DNA of 64,000 bases from Nostoc linckia NIES-25 (GCF_002368035.1 NZ_AP018222.1:434001-498000); one strand, 5' to 3'. Counted from the first letter of the stretch, positions 49,940-58,750 are shown. Made by a program: numbers and translations. The notes: generated by a model not told the origin, from the letters alone.

Positions 49940-50511
49940 CTATGGTCTTTTGTATACACAGCATCGCGGTAAAGGCAATTCCACAGAATTGGCAGCCAGT
50001 ATGTCGCAAATTCACAGCCATTTGGATTGCGGACGGTTCAACCCTAGAAGCATTACGAAGGAAGTTAAAAGCACTCAAAGAACAAGAAAAAATACTTGCA
50101 GGCAAAATCATGATGGTGGTGGAAGCCTTTAACCATCGCCCAGTCACAACCTGGTATACAACAAACAGCAAAGCCAATGATAAAAGTTGGTGCGATCAAT
50201 TACTTGAACGCTTACCAGTTGGTGGATTACTGATTTTTGATGCTGTTCTTAACCAATTGTGTATTGATGTGGCGTTCGCGAAGCGTGTGCGAAGCACTCT
50301 CGCTCTCAACCAAGCTTTAGACCGAATTTCTACAGAAATGGTGTTTCGTGGTTTATACCATTTTTCCCAAGCTGTTCTCCGTGGTGATGCCAGTGAGGCT
50401 GTTCCTTATCTTGTCGAACATCAAAAGCTCTTTGGATTAGTCAAAACTAGACGTAAGCGTCATCGAGAGATTGACGCTTACACCCAACAAATTTGGGCTT
50501 TATCTTCTTAA
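49940..50511 (+). pseudogene. IS4-type transposase, internally deleted
   Basis: The frame encodes an N-terminal part (ADGSTLEALRRKLKALKEQE, WYTTNSKANDKSWCDQLLER, GGLLIFD) joined to a C-terminal part (MVFRGLYHFSQAVLRGDASE, YLVEHQKLFGLVKTRRKRHR). The middle catalytic region after LLIFD is missing, and a small dispersed repeat (GCGTTCGCGAAGCGTGTGCG) sits near the junction. The stop TAA is part of the terminal repeat TTAAGTTGACACC (50508-50520), which ties this transposase to the miniature elements at 19684, 26768 and 42810. The left end is missing. Confidence 0.82.
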
Positions 50512-50549
50512 GTTGACACCAATGCCCGCTGTAGGCATCGCGCACGAGT

Positions 50550-50686
50550 GCACAATTCACAACTACAACTTATTCCTTGGCTTGTAGAGCATCAGCGGTC
50601 TATGGGCTTGGTTAAAGCTGTTCGCCAACGACACCGACGAAACGCCGCAAGGTCGCTTGACATCTGGGCTGAAGCTTTAACTTGAC
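50550..50686 (+). pseudogene. C-terminal fragment of a second IS4-type transposase
   Basis: The frame reads QLQLIPWLVEHQRSMGLVKA, then RQRHRRNAARSLDIWAEALT, similar to but distinct from the C-terminus of the previous fragment. It ends within TTAACTTGACACCA, a one-base variant of the same terminal repeat. Two related insertion sequences have therefore decayed side by side here. Confidence 0.75.
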
Positions 50687-50814
50687 ACCAATGGCATCCT
50701 ACCCGCCCGGACGGGTGAGGACACCCATCCCACAATAAAATTTATTGCAATATTTTAGTCTTGCTATGCCAATCTTCTATTTAGGGTAATTTTATGGAAT
50801 TTATGAAAATAAAC
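50687..50814. other. Intergenic region with a short palindromic repeat
   Basis: CCCGCCCGGACGGGTGAGGA contains CCCG/CGGG-type inverted arms (50700-50735). It probably belongs to a dispersed repeat and could end the minus-strand tftA-like transcript. No gene. Confidence 0.4.
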
Positions 50815-52164
50815 TTAAAGAAGTCCTGCTGACTCATACAATCTTTTAAGCATTGCTGTAATTCTTGTACCATAATCTAAATCAGCTGACCAGCGTCCTG
50901 ATAGTTGGTCAATTAATGGTGCAATTCCTCGCGTCACAAAGCGAAACCTGGGATCTACTACTTCCTGTACCAAAGGCTCTAAACTAGCGTAAGCTTTTAA
51001 ATGTTGGATGTGTGCCCTGACTCCAATTCTGGCACTGGGAAAAGATGCTGCCTCCGAACCGCCACCAATAGTACCTAAACCAGCAAAGTTATTTTGTTCG
51101 GGTTTAATATCACCGCCAAACCTTAAAAATCCCGTTTCTATAGACATTTGGCAAAAGGCAATATCATAATTTACCCCTTCTATACCTGCTTCTTCTCGAT
51201 AAAGTTTTGAGATATCAGGAAACTTTACCAAAGCATTTTCATTATTATTTCTGAGGAATAATTGTAACTGGACTTCTGAAGTATTACCGTTTGACATTAC
51301 TCGGTCTAATTTACCAGCACAAACGATTAAATTCGAGCGCAAGCTGACAGTACGAGTGGCAGCATCCCAGCCAACTGCAACATTAAAATCCCGGAGTTCG
51401 ATCGCTTTGACATAAACTATTTTCCGATAAGTAATTCGATTGACATTCGGCGCTTTTGATAAATCTATTCGTAGACGGTCTACTAAATCAATGGGAATGT
51501 AGGCATTACCATTAACTAAAATTCCTTGTTCTGAATAATTTTGTCCGTTAATATTAATATTAATTGGTGCATAAGTAGGTTCTGTGGGAGTTCCAGTAGG
51601 GTCAATTAGACGACTCCAAGACGACAATCCGTCAGCAATTCCCAAAGCAAAATCGCGGCGACGAGTTTGCAGCAAAGCCCGATCTTCTGGACTGCTGAGA
51701 AATCCCACTTGCATTAACAAAGCTGGAAGCGTTGTCTGGCGACAGAATGCCAAACTACCCAATCCACTATTTGTATCTGGCTTAACTCCGCGATTTGGTA
51801 ATTGGGGTACGCGGCGCAACAAAGCCACTAGTAACTGTTCGGCATTGGTTTTGCGCTCAGTATTGTTAGTGATGTAAAAAACGCTAGCACCACGCACAGA
51901 AGGACTGCTAGCTGCATCAGATTGAATTTCTAGCGCCACATCACCCCGGCGTCCGCGGGAATTGATCCAGCTGATAGTTTGAGCCGCACTCAAATCATCG
52001 GGAACTGCTAAAATTTCAAAATTCCGCGCCCGCAGTTCCGTGACAATCAAATCCCGCAGCAGAATCATTTCTTTAGCTTCAGTTGTACCACCAGCGATCG
52101 CACCCGGATCGATTCCTCCCGCTTCTTTGCCTCCGTGAGCCGCCGAGATAAAAATACGTCCCAT
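50815..52164 (-). CDS. tftA: TftA-like cell wall protein: degenerate amidase_3 domain plus glucosaminidase domain
   Basis: The protein has 449 residues. Residues 1-190 have the N-acetylmuramoyl-L-alanine amidase_3 fold with the first zinc His (ISAAHGG) and Glu (TTEAKEM). The usual third ligand in S-x-H-x-N is missing (LEIQSDAAS) and the catalytic Glu near LMQVGFLSS is Gln. A small beta domain (about 200-285) follows, then a GH73-type glucosaminidase domain (about 310-445; FCQMSIETGFLRFGG with the likely catalytic Glu, NNFAGLG). I recall this architecture as the hormogonium tapered-terminus protein TftA of Nostoc; the name is moderately sure. Confidence 0.7.
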   Translation of the reverse strand: MGRIFISAAHGGKEAGGIDPGAIAGGTTEAKEMILLRDLIVTELRARNFEILAVPDDLSAAQTISWINSRGRRGDVALEIQSDAASSPSVRGASVFYITNNTERKTNAEQLLVALLRRVPQLPNRGVKPDTNSGLGSLAFCRQTTLPALLMQVGFLSSPEDRALLQTRRRDFALGIADGLSSWSRLIDPTGTPTEPTYAPINININGQNYSEQGILVNGNAYIPIDLVDRLRIDLSKAPNVNRITYRKIVYVKAIELRDFNVAVGWDAATRTVSLRSNLIVCAGKLDRVMSNGNTSEVQLQLFLRNNNENALVKFPDISKLYREEAGIEGVNYDIAFCQMSIETGFLRFGGDIKPEQNNFAGLGTIGGGSEAASFPSARIGVRAHIQHLKAYASLEPLVQEVVDPRFRFVTRGIAPLIDQLSGRWSADLDYGTRITAMLKRLYESAGLL

Positions 52165-52264
52165 CTTTCAGTATTTCCTCTGTTAAAATTAAGCGTTAGC
52201 AATTTTAGACATAATTGGTGGCTTTGCAACAACAATATAATAGCTATCAGAAGTCGAAAGTCAT

Positions 52265-52427
52265 TTGTCCTTTGTTATTTCTCCAAAGTTGATGGCGAGG
52301 GACTGGGGAGATGGCTTCGCCAAGGGAAAAGGGGAAAGGTTAAAGGGAAAAGGAGGGATCTTTCTTTTGCCCTTTGCCCTTTGCCCAATCCCCAGTCCCC
52401 AGTCCCCAGTCCCCAATCCCCAATCCC
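52265..52427. repeat. Tandem-repeat hairpin abutting dnaG
   Basis: A GGGACTGGGGA / GGGGAAAGGTTAAAGGGAAA left arm and a long right arm of CCCCAGT/CCCCAAT heptamers end directly at the dnaG ATG (CAATCCC-ATG). A small palindrome GGCTTCGCCAAGG interrupts the left arm. No Shine-Dalgarno sequence precedes dnaG. Confidence 0.85.
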
Positions 52428-54341
52428 ATGCAAATCCCCCGCTTACACCCAGACACAATTGAAGAAGTTAAACTCCGAGCTGATATTGTCGATGTCGTCT
52501 CTGAGTACGTAGTTTTACGCAAACGAGGGAAAGATTTTGTCGGATTGTGCCCGTTTCATGATGAAAAATCTCCCAGTTTCACCGTCAGCCAGACTAAGCA
52601 AATGTATTATTGCTTCGGCTGTCAAGCAGGGGGAAATGCAATTAAGTTTGTCATGGACTTGGGAAAGCGTTCTTTTGCTGAGGTAGTACTGGATTTAGCA
52701 CGGCGCTACCAAATACCCGTACAAACCTTAGAACCCGAACAACGCCAAGAATTACAGCGTCAGCTGTCTTTGCGCGAACAATTATATGAAGTTCTGGCTT
52801 CTTCGGCGCAGTTTTATCAACACGCCCTCAGACAATCCCAAGGGCAAAAGGCAATTGAATATTTGCGATCTAACCGCAGACTTCAAGAAGAAACTATACA
52901 GCAGTTTGGTTTGGGTTATGCGCCGGCAGGTTGGGAAACTCTGTATCGCTACTTAGTGGAAGACAAACATTATCCAGTGCAACTGGTGGAAAAAGCTGGA
53001 TTGATTAAACCACGCAAAGAAGGCGGCGGTTATTATGATGTGTTCCGCGATCGCTTAATGATTCCCATCCGCGACGTTCAAGGACGCGTCATCGCTTTTG
53101 GCGGTAGAACCCTGACTGACGAACAACCAAAATATTTAAATTCCCCAGAAACCGAGCTTTTTAGTAAAGGTAAAACATTATTTGCCCTCGATCGCGCCAA
53201 AACTGGAATTTCCCAACTCGATCGGGCGGTGGTGGTAGAAGGTTATTTTGATGCGATCGCTCTCCACGCCGCTGGGATTAATAACGCCGTCGCCTCCCTT
53301 GGTACAGCCTTAAGCTTAGAACAAGTGCGGCTAGTATTACGCTACAGTGAATCGAAACAATTAGTACTCAACTTCGATGCTGACAAAGCTGGAACGAATG
53401 CAGCCGAAAGAGCGATCGGCGAAATTGCCGATCTAGCCTATAAAGGAGAAGTTCAGCTAAAAATTCTCAATTTACCTAATGGCAAAGATGCTGATGAATA
53501 CTTGCGCGAACAAACACCAGAAGATTATGCACAACTGTTAGCAAATGCACCCCTTTGGCTAGACTGGCAAATTCAACAAATTATTCAAAACCGGGACTTA
53601 AAACAAGCTACCGATTTTCAACAAGTAACTCAGCAATTAGTTAAATTACTCAAAAATATTGCTAACAGCGATACTCGAAATTATTATGTTTCTTATTGTG
53701 CAGAAATACTGAGTTTAGGCGATAGCAGACTTATACCCTTACGAGTCGAAAATTTATTAACTCAAATTGCTCCCCCTGCGCCTACATATTCCAAACCCGT
53801 CTCGGCGAAAAAAGCATGGGGAGGTAGCGAAAAACTTTCCCCATTTCCTACAGAACGCAGCCTTTTAGAATATGCAGAAGCTTTATTACTGCGAATTTAC
53901 TTGCATTGTCCCGAACAGCGTCAAGTAATTATTGACGAATTAGAAGAACGAGATTTGCAATTTAGCCTTTCCCACCATCGATTTTTGTGGCGGCAGATTT
54001 TAGAAACAACGGTGGAACAAATAGATTTAATTTCAACTCTGCAAAATAAATATTTAGAATTATCAGAAGACTTGGGAATAGTATCGCATCTATTTCATTT
54101 GAACGAGAAAACGAAGAAAGAAATACTTCGCACTCCGCAGGTGGTTCAAGCTGCGATCGCTTGCATGGATTTGGTAATGCTGGAAAAACGCTATCGCCAC
54201 TTTCTCGAACTATGGCAGCAAACCGATCCCGAAACCGAACCAGAAAAGTATCAATACTATTACCAGGCTTTTTATGCCGAAAAACTTAAGCTTCAAAAAA
54301 TAGACAGACAACGGCTATTTTCCATCACAGAATTGTTGTAG
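52428..54341 (+). CDS. dnaG: DNA primase
   Basis: The protein has 637 residues from MQIPRLHPDTIEEV; the longer open frame is translated repeat DNA. The CHC2 zinc finger (CPFHDEKSPSF...YYCFGC) is at about 38-64. The catalytic core has the TOPRIM motifs VVVEGYFDAIALH (about 265-277) and NFDADKAGTNAA, and a C-terminal DnaB-binding region runs from about 430. It makes RNA primers at the replication fork. It is a single-copy essential gene, here with its translation start fused to a heptamer repeat. Confidence 0.97.
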   Translation: MQIPRLHPDTIEEVKLRADIVDVVSEYVVLRKRGKDFVGLCPFHDEKSPSFTVSQTKQMYYCFGCQAGGNAIKFVMDLGKRSFAEVVLDLARRYQIPVQTLEPEQRQELQRQLSLREQLYEVLASSAQFYQHALRQSQGQKAIEYLRSNRRLQEETIQQFGLGYAPAGWETLYRYLVEDKHYPVQLVEKAGLIKPRKEGGGYYDVFRDRLMIPIRDVQGRVIAFGGRTLTDEQPKYLNSPETELFSKGKTLFALDRAKTGISQLDRAVVVEGYFDAIALHAAGINNAVASLGTALSLEQVRLVLRYSESKQLVLNFDADKAGTNAAERAIGEIADLAYKGEVQLKILNLPNGKDADEYLREQTPEDYAQLLANAPLWLDWQIQQIIQNRDLKQATDFQQVTQQLVKLLKNIANSDTRNYYVSYCAEILSLGDSRLIPLRVENLLTQIAPPAPTYSKPVSAKKAWGGSEKLSPFPTERSLLEYAEALLLRIYLHCPEQRQVIIDELEERDLQFSLSHHRFLWRQILETTVEQIDLISTLQNKYLELSEDLGIVSHLFHLNEKTKKEILRTPQVVQAAIACMDLVMLEKRYRHFLELWQQTDPETEPEKYQYYYQAFYAEKLKLQKIDRQRLFSITELL

Positions 54342-54492
54342 TGATTGCTGGCTAGCATCATAACCCAATATAATTGAGAATTGCATGATGTTCTGAAGGA
54401 AGAAGCAAAATTAAAAACTATTAGACAGTTCAATAATTCTGAAGCAACAGCTTGAGGTAAGGTAGCGCTGAAATTTCATCCCGATCTGAATT

Positions 54493-54840
54493 TTAAACTC
54501 CAGACTTCACATGAGCTATTTCATTAACTTCTGAACTATTATTGCGCTGTACAAAATCTTTAAATAATTCAAAAAATCTATCCAAAGCATCACTTTCATC
54601 TTCCGAATAAAACAAAATAATTCGACTCCAAGATTGAGTATCGGGCTGATTAAATCTTTGCTCTATCCATTCTTGAAAATCTTCAAATTCTCGTTCTTGC
54701 TCTGTCACTTCTATTCCCAACTCACGGCGAGCAAATGTGTATGCATCTAAAAAAACTTGTAGATGACTCAAAGAACGCTTCCCTAAATATAAAGCTGGTC
54801 TTTGTTTAATTTTTTGTAGTATCTCATATAAATTAGACAT
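54493..54840 (-). CDS. Probable immunity protein partner of the papain-fold toxin
   Basis: The protein has 115 residues from MSNLYEILQ (an ATG four codons earlier is possible). It is acidic, with the pattern KQRPALYLGKRSLSHLQVFLDAY, EFEDFQEWIEQRF, SWSRIILFYSEDESDALDRF. I recall the KI..RP..YLG..S...L..FL.GY pattern from small bacterial proteins found next to toxin genes. It follows the toxin-like gene on the same strand by 32 bases, the usual toxin-immunity order. The role is inferred from this position. Confidence 0.55.
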   Translation of the reverse strand: MSNLYEILQKIKQRPALYLGKRSLSHLQVFLDAYTFARRELGIEVTEQEREFEDFQEWIEQRFNQPDTQSWSRIILFYSEDESDALDRFFELFKDFVQRNNSSEVNEIAHVKSGV

Positions 54841-54872
54841 ATTCAACCTCAATATAGGAGTCCAAAACTTAT

Positions 54873-55250
54873 TTAAAATTCAATCTCTGTTACCTCAAAA
54901 CCACCACCCAAATCCATTGCCAGACAGTAGAGATTTGCCATCCAATCTTCTCTAGCAATGCCTTCATGGTGAATATTATCAAACACAATTTCTTGTCCTT
55001 TAATTTTAATTAAAATCCCTTCATGGCGACCGTTTGTAGCTATATTGCGTTGAAGGACATCATGGTAAATATTGCCATACTTACCTTGGGCTTTCCCTGT
55101 ATACAGTTTAATATGTTTTCCTGGGACTCTTCTTTGAGTCAAAAACTCTTTAATAGCCTCAGCGCAATCGACACACTCAAATAACTTAAAACGATTCGCT
55201 ATTTGCGTAATTTCTTTACTTAGCTCATCATTAGACCATGACTGCTCCAT
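54873..55250 (-). CDS. Papain-fold toxin domain protein
   Basis: The protein has 125 residues, essentially one domain. The candidate catalytic Cys is in FECVDCAEAIKEFL (two Cys, positions 25 and 28), the His in NGRHEGILI and the Asp/Asn in FDNIHHEG, as in papain-like folds. KLYTGKAQGKYGNIYHD is conserved in cyanobacterial proteins I recall as papain fold toxin 2. It has no secretion signal or delivery domain of its own, so it is either an orphan cassette or a stand-alone toxin-immunity pair. Confidence 0.65.
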   Translation of the reverse strand: MEQSWSNDELSKEITQIANRFKLFECVDCAEAIKEFLTQRRVPGKHIKLYTGKAQGKYGNIYHDVLQRNIATNGRHEGILIKIKGQEIVFDNIHHEGIAREDWMANLYCLAMDLGGGFEVTEIEF

Positions 55251-55545
55251 CTACATTACTAATCCCTATTGCTTTAGCTCAATGATATGACGGTAGATGG
55301 TGTAACATACTACCCGCTAAATTTAAGGATAAGTTGAGTCATGGTAGCTATTGATGAGCATGGAGAACTTCTACCATTTAAGATAGATATAAGCTTTTAT
55401 TCTGCCTTCCCTCAGAGGGTGAGCATTAGTTGAGCATGGTTATTGAGTATAAAAATATATCAATAATTTATACTTAACAATGCTAAAAGTAGGGTATTTG
55501 AGCATTAAACGAGAATCTTTGCATTTATTATGCCCAAAAGCGTTG
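55251..55545. other. Divergent intergenic region
   Basis: 295 bases between the toxin gene and the kinase gene with no recognisable repeats. An AT-rich stretch near 55400-55480 may hold the kinase promoter. Confidence 0.35.
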
Positions 55546-57279
55546 ATGTACAGTTTTTCTAAGGTTCACTGCATAAATCCTGATTGTCAACGTCCTTATC
55601 CTCAGCCTTGGGGAAACAAGTTTTGCAACAATTGTGGCGCACCGCTACAGTTGTTAGACCGCTATGTTCCAATTCAGCGGTTGGGTTCCGGGGGATTTGC
55701 TCAAATTTACACGGTTTGGGATGAAAAAACTCAAACCGAGAAAGTGCTGAAAGTGTTGGTAGAAGATTCGCCAAAAGCACTGGAATTATTCACCCAAGAG
55801 GCAGAGGTTTTATCGAGACTAAAGCATCCCGGTGTGCCCAGAGTTGAAGCTGACGGGTATTTTCATCTTAATTTGTTCAACCCCAAACCTCACCAACTGC
55901 CTTGTTTGATAATGGAAAAAATCAATGGGCAGACTTTAGAAGAGATATTACAAAAATATCCACAAGGGTGTCCGGAAAATTTGGTTTTAAACTGGTTCGC
56001 CCAAGCACTAGAGATTTTACAAGAATTACACAAACGTCAAATTATTCACCGAGATATCAAACCTTCTAATTTGATGCTGGATACCTTGGGAGGTGAACCA
56101 AAAAGCGATCGCCTGGTATTAATCGATTTTGGCGGAGCAAAACAAGTTAGCCCTTCAAAAGTGGGTTCCCGGTCTAGTTCCACTCGATTATTTTCTTCTG
56201 GCTACAGTCCACCAGAACAGGTGACTGGAGGGATTGTGGGGCCTGGTGCCGATTTTTATGCCCTTGGCCGAACGATGATTGAACTACTAACGGGCAAATA
56301 TCCGCCAGATTTAGAAGACCAGCAAACTGGCGAGTTGCGCTGGCGAACCCAAGTCAACGTCAACCCCCAGTTAGCAGACTTGCTGGATGAGATGGTGCAG
56401 GAAGATGTGCGATCGCGTCCGCTAAATGCAGCAATAATTCAAAAACGGCTAGCGAAGATTTCTCAACCATTAACATCGCCAGGGTTATTTTACCAACTGC
56501 GCGATCGCCTCAAGCAAACCTCAACCCAAGCCTCCCAGAACTTGACACAGCTAACACAAGTTGTCGAACAAGCTTTAGGTCAATTTGGCCAAGGTGTAAA
56601 TCAAACCCTTATTTTTATTATTCAGACAATTCTGAGAATTGTGCGAGCTTGTTTGGCAACAATTTGGGCGATGATGCTGACTAGTTTTGGTGCTTGTTTT
56701 GGTGCGATCGCTGGTTTTATTTTGGCCTATCGCACCAGCTTAGGGCCTCGCATTGTCGAATTTCTTTTGATTCAGGTTAACCAATTAGTTCCAAACACCC
56801 AACCAAACTTTGGGGCAGATATTTTAGTCTTTGTGGCTGCGGGTTGGGGAACCGCATGGGGGCTGACAGTATCCGGGTGTTTTGGTCAGCGGCGACGATT
56901 TTTAGTAGCCTCGTTGATGGGGATCGTTAGTTATGGCTTCGGCTGGTTGATTTTGCAATTCATAACGCCAAGAAATAGCGGCGAGGGCTTAGTGGCAATG
57001 ATTTTGGTGGGAGTTTGCTTACTCACCCTTAGTTTAGGACTTCGCAGCCATCATGTAGTTTATGCAGTGTTCGCTGGCTTTGGTAGTGCGATCGCCTATG
57101 CAACTTTGATTCTTTTGAACTTAGCACCTCCAATATTGGAATTTTCCACTCAACCAGGCTGGTCAGAGTTATACAAGCCTTTGATTTTATTTGGTTCTGT
57201 AGGCTTGTTTCTCAGCTTTTGGTTAGGAGTGAGTTTTTACCTAATTGTCCCTGGGTTACGTTTTTTGGGGTGGAGGTAA
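55546..57279 (+). CDS. Zinc-ribbon Ser/Thr protein kinase with C-terminal membrane domain
   Basis: The protein has 577 residues from MYSFSKVHC; an upstream in-frame ATG would add 22 residues with no function visible. A four-cysteine ribbon (CINPDC...FCNNCG, about 9-32) precedes a Hanks-type kinase domain (about 40-310; GSGGFAQIYTV, VLKVL, HRDIKPSNLML, DFGGAKQ, YSPPEQVTGG). A linker and four to six membrane helices (about 360-575) follow. This architecture is common in filamentous cyanobacteria; substrates are unknown. A purine repeat begins three bases after the stop. Confidence 0.9.
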   Translation: MYSFSKVHCINPDCQRPYPQPWGNKFCNNCGAPLQLLDRYVPIQRLGSGGFAQIYTVWDEKTQTEKVLKVLVEDSPKALELFTQEAEVLSRLKHPGVPRVEADGYFHLNLFNPKPHQLPCLIMEKINGQTLEEILQKYPQGCPENLVLNWFAQALEILQELHKRQIIHRDIKPSNLMLDTLGGEPKSDRLVLIDFGGAKQVSPSKVGSRSSSTRLFSSGYSPPEQVTGGIVGPGADFYALGRTMIELLTGKYPPDLEDQQTGELRWRTQVNVNPQLADLLDEMVQEDVRSRPLNAAIIQKRLAKISQPLTSPGLFYQLRDRLKQTSTQASQNLTQLTQVVEQALGQFGQGVNQTLIFIIQTILRIVRACLATIWAMMLTSFGACFGAIAGFILAYRTSLGPRIVEFLLIQVNQLVPNTQPNFGADILVFVAAGWGTAWGLTVSGCFGQRRRFLVASLMGIVSYGFGWLILQFITPRNSGEGLVAMILVGVCLLTLSLGLRSHHVVYAVFAGFGSAIAYATLILLNLAPPILEFSTQPGWSELYKPLILFGSVGLFLSFWLGVSFYLIVPGLRFLGWR

Positions 57280-57566
57280 AGGGAAAGGGGAAAGGGAAAG
57301 GGGAAAGGGGAAAGGGAAAAGGGGAAAGGGGAAAGGGGAAAGGGGAAAGGAGGCAGGACTTACGCAAAATATAACGAAAGTAGCGGTAATTCATGAATTA
57401 CCGCTACGCAAGAATAAGGTTTTCAGTTACATATTGCGTAAGTCCTGGGAGGGATCTTTTTTCCCCTTTGCCCCTTACCCTTTCCCCTTTTCCCCTTCCC
57501 CCCTTACCCTTTCCCCTTTACCCTTTCCCCTTTCCCCTTTCCCCTTGGCGAAGCCATTTCCCTATG
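57280..57566. repeat. GGGGAAAGG tandem arrays flanking a miniature element
   Basis: 57280-57350 consists of more than eight GGGGAAAGG-type units, and 57455-57545 of their complement (CCCTTTCCCC). Together they form a very long potential stem with the CAGGACTTACGC element in the loop. A GGCGAAGCC palindrome ends the right arm. Confidence 0.85.
57354..57447. mobile_element. CAGGACTTACGC-family miniature element, copy 3
   Basis: It is 94 bases long, the same as copy 1 but in reverse orientation, with the same ends and the central GCGGTAATTCATGAATTACC-GC palindrome. It has inserted in the middle of a purine/pyrimidine tandem repeat. Confidence 0.9.
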
Positions 57567-57576
57567 CCAAAAACAA

Positions 57577-57615
57577 GATCCCCCTAGTCGTTTTTTTCAT
57601 CGAGCTAGGGGGATC
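57577..57615. repeat. Inverted repeat GATCCCCCTAG / CTAGGGGGATC
   Basis: Perfect 11-base arms with a 17-base T-rich loop, about 220 bases upstream of the pentapeptide-repeat gene. It could be a terminator for the kinase transcript or an operator. Confidence 0.6.
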
Positions 57616-57834
57616 GCATATGTGGTAGTCTATAAATAGTTCGGTATAGTTCCTTACGACTCGATTGTATAGCCTAGATTCAACTTTGAGTAGTCCTACC
57701 GCAAGAATTTATCTTATATTCATGGCTTCTTAATCAATGCTTCATTCCTGTTATTCACTTAGCAGGTTCTATATGTAATTATGACAGTACCGAGTGTACA
57801 TTAGTTGTCATCCTTGTAAATATCTGTAACAAAT

Positions 57835-58398
57835 ATGAAACTTAAGATTGTCGCCACCGTCTTCCTGTTAGCTAGTTTCGGCTTTGCGGGGCAGACTTTT
57901 GCATCAAACTTGCAAGACTTGGAGCAGTTAAAGGCGACAAATGTTTGCCCCAGGTGTGATTTGAGTGGTGCTGACCTAACTCAACTGAATCTAAGTAGAG
58001 CCAATTTGCGGGGGGCTAACTTGAGTGGTGCAACATTATCTCAAGTTAATCTCACGAATGCCGATCTGACAGGTGCGAATTTAGAGGGTGCAATTCTCAA
58101 TTCGGCGAATCTTACTGGTGCTTCTTTAACGGGTGCAAACTTGAAATCAGCATCCCTAGAAAAAGCCGATTTGTCCTATGCAGGTTTCATGAGCGCTAAT
58201 TTAGAAGCAGCAAACTTAAAGGATGCCAAATTGCTGTTTACCAATTTTCGGGCGGCAAACTACCGACTAACAATTTTGAATGATGGCGTCGTTACCTCCG
58301 ACAAATCCTATGGTTGGTCGTTAGAGCGTCCAAATAACAGAGAATGTAACAAGTTCAAACCCGAAAATACTCCAGGTACAATCTGCTACGGACAATAA
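57835..58398 (+). CDS. Exported pentapeptide-repeat protein
   Basis: The protein has 187 residues. A signal peptide (1-23, ending TFASN) is followed by CPRCDLSGADL with a Cys pair, and about 20 A(D/N)Lxx pentapeptides (about 43-140) that would fold as a right-handed quadrilateral helix. The last 45 residues carry two Cys (ECNKF, TICYGQ) and probably cap the helix with a disulfide. Function is unknown; such lumenal or periplasmic pentapeptide proteins are abundant in cyanobacteria. Confidence 0.88.
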   Translation: MKLKIVATVFLLASFGFAGQTFASNLQDLEQLKATNVCPRCDLSGADLTQLNLSRANLRGANLSGATLSQVNLTNADLTGANLEGAILNSANLTGASLTGANLKSASLEKADLSYAGFMSANLEAANLKDAKLLFTNFRAANYRLTILNDGVVTSDKSYGWSLERPNNRECNKFKPENTPGTICYGQ

Positions 58399-58455
58399 CT
58401 GGTTTGTTGGGGATTGAATGCGGGTAAGACCTTTGGTTTACCCACAAAATGGTTG

Positions 58456-58484
58456 GTAGAGACGTTGCATTGCAACGTCTCTAC
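58456..58484. repeat. Palindrome GTAGAGACGTTGCA / TGCAACGTCTCTAC
   Basis: Perfect 14-base arms with one base between them, 58 bases behind the pentapeptide gene. A decayed relative is at 62956-62984 (GTAGAGACGTTGCA...AGTCTCTAC). It is a dispersed palindrome that can also act as a terminator hairpin. Confidence 0.8.
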
Positions 58485-58750
58485 ATGTGTTTGAATGGCA
58501 AAAAATCTTGGGGTGCAGAATATAACCCCTGATTCCCTAACTGTGTCTTCCAGTGGATGGGGCGATCGCTTTTGGAGTAAGATCGTATTTCTCGATCTGT
58601 ATATATAGCTGTAGCCACGCTAGGAATGGCAATAGTTTTACCTCCTGCCTTCTCCCTGCCCCCTGCTCCCTGCCCCATCATTGGCGACGAAATAACTAAA
58701 TTTAAGCTAAAATTCAAGCAGAGTAAGCATTTCACGCTTAGGAATACTCC
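58485..58750. other. Intergenic region upstream of ccdA
   Basis: It contains a short CCTGCC-rich tract (TGCCTTCTCCCTGCCCCCTG) near 58635-58675 and no gene. The ccdA ribosome binding site is TAGGAA. Confidence 0.4.

Noticed and set aside
57245..57628. Several open frames rich in Lys/Gly or Pro/Phe
   Set aside because: They are produced by GGGGAAAGG arrays, which stay open in many frames.
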